From: Cynocephalus volans
Taxonomy: Eukaryota; Chordata; Mammalia; Dermoptera; Cynocephalidae
DNA: 64,000 bases
Reading direction: 5' to 3'
Assembly: GCF_027409185.1 (NCBI RefSeq)
Contig: NC_084463.1
Coordinates: forward strand, 49,594,907 to 49,658,906
Position numbers and translations under genes: made by a program. Positions 58,235 to 64,000 of the stretch are shown here, in pieces (positions within the stretch are counted from its first letter, which is position 1; every line of letters starts with the position of its first letter). Below the pieces are notes generated by a model. It was not told the origin of the DNA. It worked only from the letters and a program-made list of their open reading frames with translations, and did no database searches.

Positions 58235-61200
58235 TTTTTTGTGTGTGTGACAAAAATTGTTTGTGGACAGAAGGCAACAGCCAGTGCCTCCGTGTTTAGG
58301 GATACCAAGGCAGGTAAAATCCCCAGCCTGCCTGCACAGAAAGCAGAAGCCAGCACCATTACAACCATAGTGCATCAGGCAGGCAAAAACCCTGAGAATC
58401 CCTCCACTCTACCCACACAGAAGGCAGGAAACAGCCCCACCATGATCTAGTAGGCCCCACATCACTTCTGTGCTAGTCATCAACAAGAACCACCATCACA
58501 ATTTCTATCACTGCAAGGATGGGTTGCCACCACAGTAACAGCCGCTACTACTGTGCAGGTGACCTGCAAAATATTCAGCTGCATTGAGACAAGGAGAGTC
58601 ACTAGAGGAGCCCGGAAAAGGTGAAGGAAGTCTTCCTCCTCAAAGTCCACTCCAGAGTTATAGAAAAAGGAACTGATGTACCAGATATCAACATAGATTT
58701 ACTAAAAACATGAGAGAAAAGAAAATACGACACTGCCAAAGAAATAAAGTAATTCTCAAGTACTAGACCATGCAGAACAAGAAACCCTTGAAATGACTAA
58801 AAAGGAATCCCTAGTAACTATCTTAAAGAAACTCACAGAGACAAGAGAATACTCAGTCAACACAATGAAATGAGAAAAAGTCTCCAGAATATAAAGGAGG
58901 AAATTTAAAAATAGATTAATACTTTTAAAAACAAAGCAGCAGAACTCCTGGAACTGAAGGGTTCATTCAATAAAAAATATATAAAAAATAAAAAGCAAGC
59001 TAAAGCTCAAGCAGGAGATTAGAGCAAGCAGAAGAAAGAATTTTTGATCCTGAAGATGATCTTTATTAAATAACCAAGGAAGGCAAAAGAGAAAAAGAAG
59101 GAAAAGGAATTTTTAAAAAATAAAGAAAGTCTAAGAGAGCTAGCAGACAACAATAAGTGCACAAACATCTGAATCATGGGTGTTCCAGAAGGGGAGGAGG
59201 AAGGTAAAGACATTGATACTCTATTCAATGAAATAATAGGGGAAAGCTTTCCAAATATAGAAGGAGACACAGACTTCAGGTTCAGGAAGCTCAAAGGTCC
59301 CCAAACAGATTCATTCCAAAAATATCCTCTACAAGACACATTATAGTTAGACTGGCAAAACTCAAAGACAGAGAGAATCCTAAAAGCAGCAAGAGGAAAA
59401 TATCAAATCACTTATAAGGGAAGCCCCATCAGACTAACAGCAGACTTCACAACTGAAACTGTACAGATGAGAAGAAAATGGGAAGTGGGATGACATATTC
59501 AAAATACTAACAGAAAAAAAACTGCCAGCCAAGAATACTATAACCAGCAAGGCTATCCCTCAGAAATGATGGATAAATAGTGGATTTCCCAGACAAACAA
59601 AATCTGCAGGATTTTATCACCATCTGACCAGCCCTGCAAGAAATTCTCAATGGAATGCTGCATCTGGAATCTGAAAAATAATGACCACTACTATGATATA
59701 CAAGAAAGAACAAAGCCCACTGGTAAAACACAAATGCAAATGAGTAATAAAAAAGAAACTAAATCTTACCAGCTCAGAAAACCAACAAACATTGATGACA
59801 AATAATAAAAGGGGATGTTTTAGAGAGAATATCTGAATGAAAAGAGAAAATGCCAGGAGTAAGACAATACCTCTCATAAATAACCCTCTGTGTAAATGAG
59901 TTAAGCTCCCCAGTCTGATGGGTTAGATTAAAAACTAGACCCAACTATATGTTGTCTTCAAGCGACTCACTTCACCTACAGCGATGCACACAGACTAATA
60001 ATGAGTGGATGAAAGGAGATATAGCATGTATCTGGAAACAAACAAAAAAAAAGAGCAGGAGTAGCTATTCTTGTATTGCATAAAATAGGTTTTAAAAACC
60101 ATAATAAGAGACAAAGAAGGCCACTATATAATGATAAAGGGATCTATCTAGCAAGAAGAAATGACAATCATAAATATATATGCACCCAACACTGGAGCCC
60201 CTAGATATATAAAGCAAACACTATCAGACCTAAAGAAAGAGATAGACCCAAACATGATAATAGTGGGGAACTGAACAATCCTTGCTCAGCATTGGACAGA
60301 CCGTCCAGGCAACAAATCAACAAATAAGCACAGGATTTTAACTACATTTTAGACCAATTGGACCTGGCCGAGATCTAGAGACCATTTCATCCAACAGCCA
60401 CAGAACATACATTCTTATCAGTACATGGAACATTCTCCAGGATACACCACATATTAGGTCACAAATCAAGTCTCAACAATTTTTAAAAAATCAAAACTGT
60501 CTCAACTATTTTTTCAGATCACAATGGATTAAAACTAGAAATTAATAACGAGAATCTCATAACACTGTCCAAATACATGGAAATTAAACAACAGGCTCCT
60601 AAATGACCTATGATCCCAAGAAGAAATTAAACAGGTAATCAAAAAAATTCTAGAAAATAGGAAAATAGATACATTATATCAACATCTTTTAGATACTGCA
60701 TGAACAGTACTAAGAGAGAAGTTTATCACAATAAATGTTCATATCAAAATAATAGAAAGATTTCAAATAATGCTAGTCCTTGAAGAACCAGAAAAACAAG
60801 AATGATCCAATCCCAGAGTTAATAGATGGGAAGAAATAGTTAAGATCAAAGAAGTAAATGATATAGAGAACCCCAAATTGACACAAAATATCAATGAAAC
60901 AAAATAGAAAAACTATTAGTAGGTCAACTAAAGAGAAAAAAAGAAGAAGAGAGAAGACCCATATAACAAAAGTCAGAAATGAAAAGGAGACATTACAACT
61001 CGTATCACAGAAATGCAAAGAATAGTTAGACACTGTTACAAACAACTATAAACCAGCAAATTTGACAGCCTAGAAGAAATGGATAAACTTCTGGACACAA
61101 ACAAACTTCCAAACTGAACCAAGAAGAAATAGAAAACCTGAACAGATGAATGACAAGCACAAGATTGAAGCAGTAATCAGTTTCCCAAAAAAGAAAAGCC

Positions 61201-62958
61201 CAGGTCTGGGTGGCTTTACTGCTGAATACTACCAAACTTTAAGGATGAATTAATGCCAGTTGTCTTCAAACTATTCCAAAAAATTTAATCAGAGGCCACT
61301 CACCCAAATACATTCCATGAGGCCAGCATCACCTTAACACCAAAACCAAAAAGAAAAAAAAGAAAACTGCAGGTCAATATCTCTGATGAACATAGAGGCA
61401 CAAATCCTAAATAAATTACTAGCAATCAGCATACAGCAACACATCAAAAAACTTATTCACCATGATCAAGTGGAATTCATCCCAGGGAGTCAAGTATATG
61501 TAAGTCAATAAATATGATACACCACATCAACTAAATCAAGGACAAAAATACATATGATTATCTCAATAGATGCAGAAAAAACATTGAACAATATTCAACA
61601 TCCCTTAATGACAAAGGCTCTCAGCAAATCAGGCATAGAAGGAATGTATCTTGACACCGTAAAAGCCATATATGACAAACTCACCACCACTATCCTGATA
61701 AAGCTTTCAGCTCTTTCGAAATGGGAACAAGATAATAATGCCCACTATCACTATCACCGCCCCTATTTAAGATAGTACTGGAAGTACTAGCCAGAACAAT
61801 CAGGCAAAAGAAAGATATAAGGGAATCCAGATTGGAAAGGATGAAGTCAAACTGTTCATGTTTATAGATGACATGATCCTGTTTATGGAAAAATCTAAAG
61901 ACTGTATCCAAAACCTCTTAGAGTTGATAAAGAATTTCAGTAATGTTGCAGGATAAAAAATCTATGCTCCCAAATCAGTATCATTTATATTCTCCAATAG
62001 TGAACTAGCAGAAAAAGATCTCAAGCAAGTAAGCCCATTTATAATCACCAGAAAAATAAAATACCTAGGAGTCAATTTAACCAAGGAGCTGAACGATCTC
62101 TACAACAAGAACTACAAATCACTCCTGAATGAAGCTAAAGAAGACAAAAAGATATGGAAAGACATGCCATGCGCTTGAACAGGAAGAATCAACATTGTGA
62201 AAATATCCACACTCCCCCAAATAATTTACAGATTCAAAACAATCACTGTCAATATACCAATGACATTCTTCACAGAAATAGAAAAAGCAATCCTAACACT
62301 TATATGGAGCAACAGAACATGCTGAATAGCCAAAGCAATCCTGAGTAAAAAAAAAAAAACAACGCTGAAGGCATAACATTACTTGACTTCAAATTATACT
62401 AGGAAGCTACAGTAACCAAAACAGCATAGTACTTGCACAAAAATAAACACTCAGACCAATGGAACAGAATAGAGAACCCAGTAATCAAACCACATACTTA
62501 CAACCAAGTGATCTTTGACAAAGGTAACAAGAATATACGTTGGGGAAAAAACTGCATCTACAAAAAATTGTGCTGGGAAAATTGGGCATCCATATGCAGA
62601 AGAATGATACTAGACTTACACCCTTGCCATATACCAAAATCAGCTCAAAATGGATTAAAGAAATAAGTATAAGGTCTGAAACTATAAATTTCTTAGAATA
62701 AAGCATGGGAGAAACACTTCAGGAAGCAGGATGGGGGCAAAGATTTTCTGAATAAGAGGCCAAAAGCACAAACAACAAAAGAATATAATAAGTGGTATTA
62801 TATCAAACTAAAAACTTCTGTACAAGAAAGGAAACAATCAACAGAGTGAAAAGGCAACCTACAGAATGGGAAAAAATATTTGCAAACTGTATGTCTGACA
62901 GGAAATTAACATCCAGAATGTACAAGGAGCTCAGACAGCTACAGACATAGTAAACACA

Positions 62959-62994
<36 letters not shown>

Positions 62995-63885
62995 TTCCAA
63001 TTAAAAAATGGGCAAAAAAGCTGAATAGACATTTTGCAGAGGAAGACATACAAGTGGTCAACAGGTACTTGAAGAAATGCTCAACATCATTAATCATCAG
63101 GGAAATGGAAGTCAAAACCACTTTCATGTTTCATCTCATGCCAGTTGGAGGGGCTATAATAAAAAAGACTGAGTGACAAATGCTGGCTAGGATGCAGATA
63201 AAGGGGAACTCTTCTACACTGTTGGTGGGATTGTATATTAGTGTAGCCACTATGGAAAACAGTACAGAGGTTTTTCAAACGACTAGAGATAGATCTGCCA
63301 TAGGTTCCAGCAATGCCGTTTCTGGATATATACCCAAAGTAATCGAAATCACCATGTTGAAGGGATACCTGCACTCACATATTCATCACAGCTCTATGTA
63401 CACTAGCCAAGATATGGAACCAACCTAAATGTCCAGTGGTGGATGACTGGGTAAGGAAAATGTGGCACATAGACACAATGGAATACTACTCAGCCATAAA
63501 AAGAATGAAATTCTGCCATTCACAGTAACATGTAGGATCTTGGAGAAAATTATGTTAACAGAAATAAGCCAGGCACAGAGAGAAAAATACCACAAGTCAT
63601 CACTCATAGATGGGAACTAAGAGAGAAAGAAGGAAGGAAAGAAATACCACAGTGGTGTGTTGGATTTGTAGAGGGAGAGAACAGGTCTAAGATTGCTAAA
63701 GGGTGGGGGGAGGGATAAGAGGTTGATCAGAGTTTTGGGGATGCAGGGAATAATTGCAATTTGAGGTGGTGGATATGCTGATAGTATTGATCTGATCACC
63801 AAATCTTGGGCATAGGTACTGATGGTCAGCTCTGTGCCCCATGAATATGTACAATCAATAAAAATTAAAAACATAATAAAATAAG
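58235..63885 (+). repeat. Near-full-length older L1 (plus), inactive
   Basis: 5'UTR 58235-58700 with about three degenerate units around CACAGAAGGCAG-like phrases. ORF1 remnant 58740-59680 keeps ATCATGGGTGTTCCAGAAGG and the 'aagacacattatagttagactgg' region. ORF2 remnant 59850-63530 keeps the EN order, TTATCTCAATAGATGCAGAA (61558) and a mutated catalytic box FIDDM at ~61860, a partial Cys-rich region, then a 3'UTR and AATAAA at 63858-63863. It is ~5.65 kb with many stops and frameshifts. It differs from the young family in 5' and 3' UTRs. Confidence 0.85.
62953..62991 (+). repeat. (CA)n microsatellite inside L1 ORF2
   Basis: About 19 CA units, lightly interrupted at the start, within the L1 ORF2 3' region; not part of normal L1. 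Confidence 0.95.
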
Positions 63886-64000
63886 TCTAAATTTACCTTC
63901 CAGGGAATACACTATGAAACAGTGAGAGAGAAAAGGAGTGAAATTAAATTTATTTCCTTTTTTTTTTGTTTCCTGTCAGTGTAAATAAAATGTTCCAAAA
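63886..64000. other. Flank beyond the L1 tail
   Basis: Short AT-rich stretch with poly-T at 63959-63968; cut by the window end. Confidence 0.4.

Overview
This window is mammalian nuclear DNA and consists almost entirely of interspersed repeats. Three dimeric SINEs derived from tRNA-Ile (3219-3363, 48320-48500, 52428-52602) look like the CYN family of Dermoptera. Colugo (Galeopterus or Cynocephalus) is therefore my best guess for the organism; this is inference from family resemblance. I see no complete host protein-coding gene and nothing prokaryotic (no operon, CRISPR array or phage).

Layout. 1-8.4 kb: a divergent unidentified repeat (minus), a SINE, and one very old L1 (plus, 4.0-8.4 kb) split by a 1.8-kb insertion and by a MaLR LTR. 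8.4-16.4 kb: L1 3' half (minus, 10.1-13.2 kb), old repeat remnants and microsatellites. 16.4-17.7 kb: the only CpG island, with GC boxes, an inverted CCAAT box and two opposed splice-donor-like sites, a candidate promoter. 17.7-28 kb: minus-strand L1 fragments interrupted by MaLR LTRs and a class-I ERV solo LTR, plus one MIR; GC-richer unique segments lie between. 28-31.4 kb: mostly unique, with one candidate internal exon at 29084-29141.

31.5-38.3 kb is the centrepiece: a full-length, recent-looking L1 (plus) inside an older L1. It has a perfect 14-bp target-site duplication, a 5'UTR starting with a YY1-type site, an intact 326-codon ORF1, an ORF2 with all expected EN, RT and Cys motifs but two single-base frameshifts, a G-rich 3'UTR and a poly(A) tail. 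The last ~60 bp of this same family recur as a tiny insertion at ~44.53 kb inside another L1.

38.3-64 kb: the rest of the host L1, an old L1 fragment, a second inverted copy of the repeat seen at 1-1.2 kb, an internally deleted L1 (42.8-47.9 kb), two SINEs, a mosaic of L1 pieces in both orientations (49.7-52.4 kb), an AT-rich gene desert, a decayed testis-type histone H2B retropseudogene (minus, 55.3-55.7 kb), a possible class-II ERV LTR, and a near-full-length dead L1 (58.2-63.9 kb).

The components do not work together as a pathway. The only machinery encoded is the L1 retrotransposition apparatus, which probably also mobilised the SINEs and the H2B copy. I found no convincing undescribed system; the best leads are the young L1, the unidentified inverted repeat pair, and the CpG island with the candidate exon.
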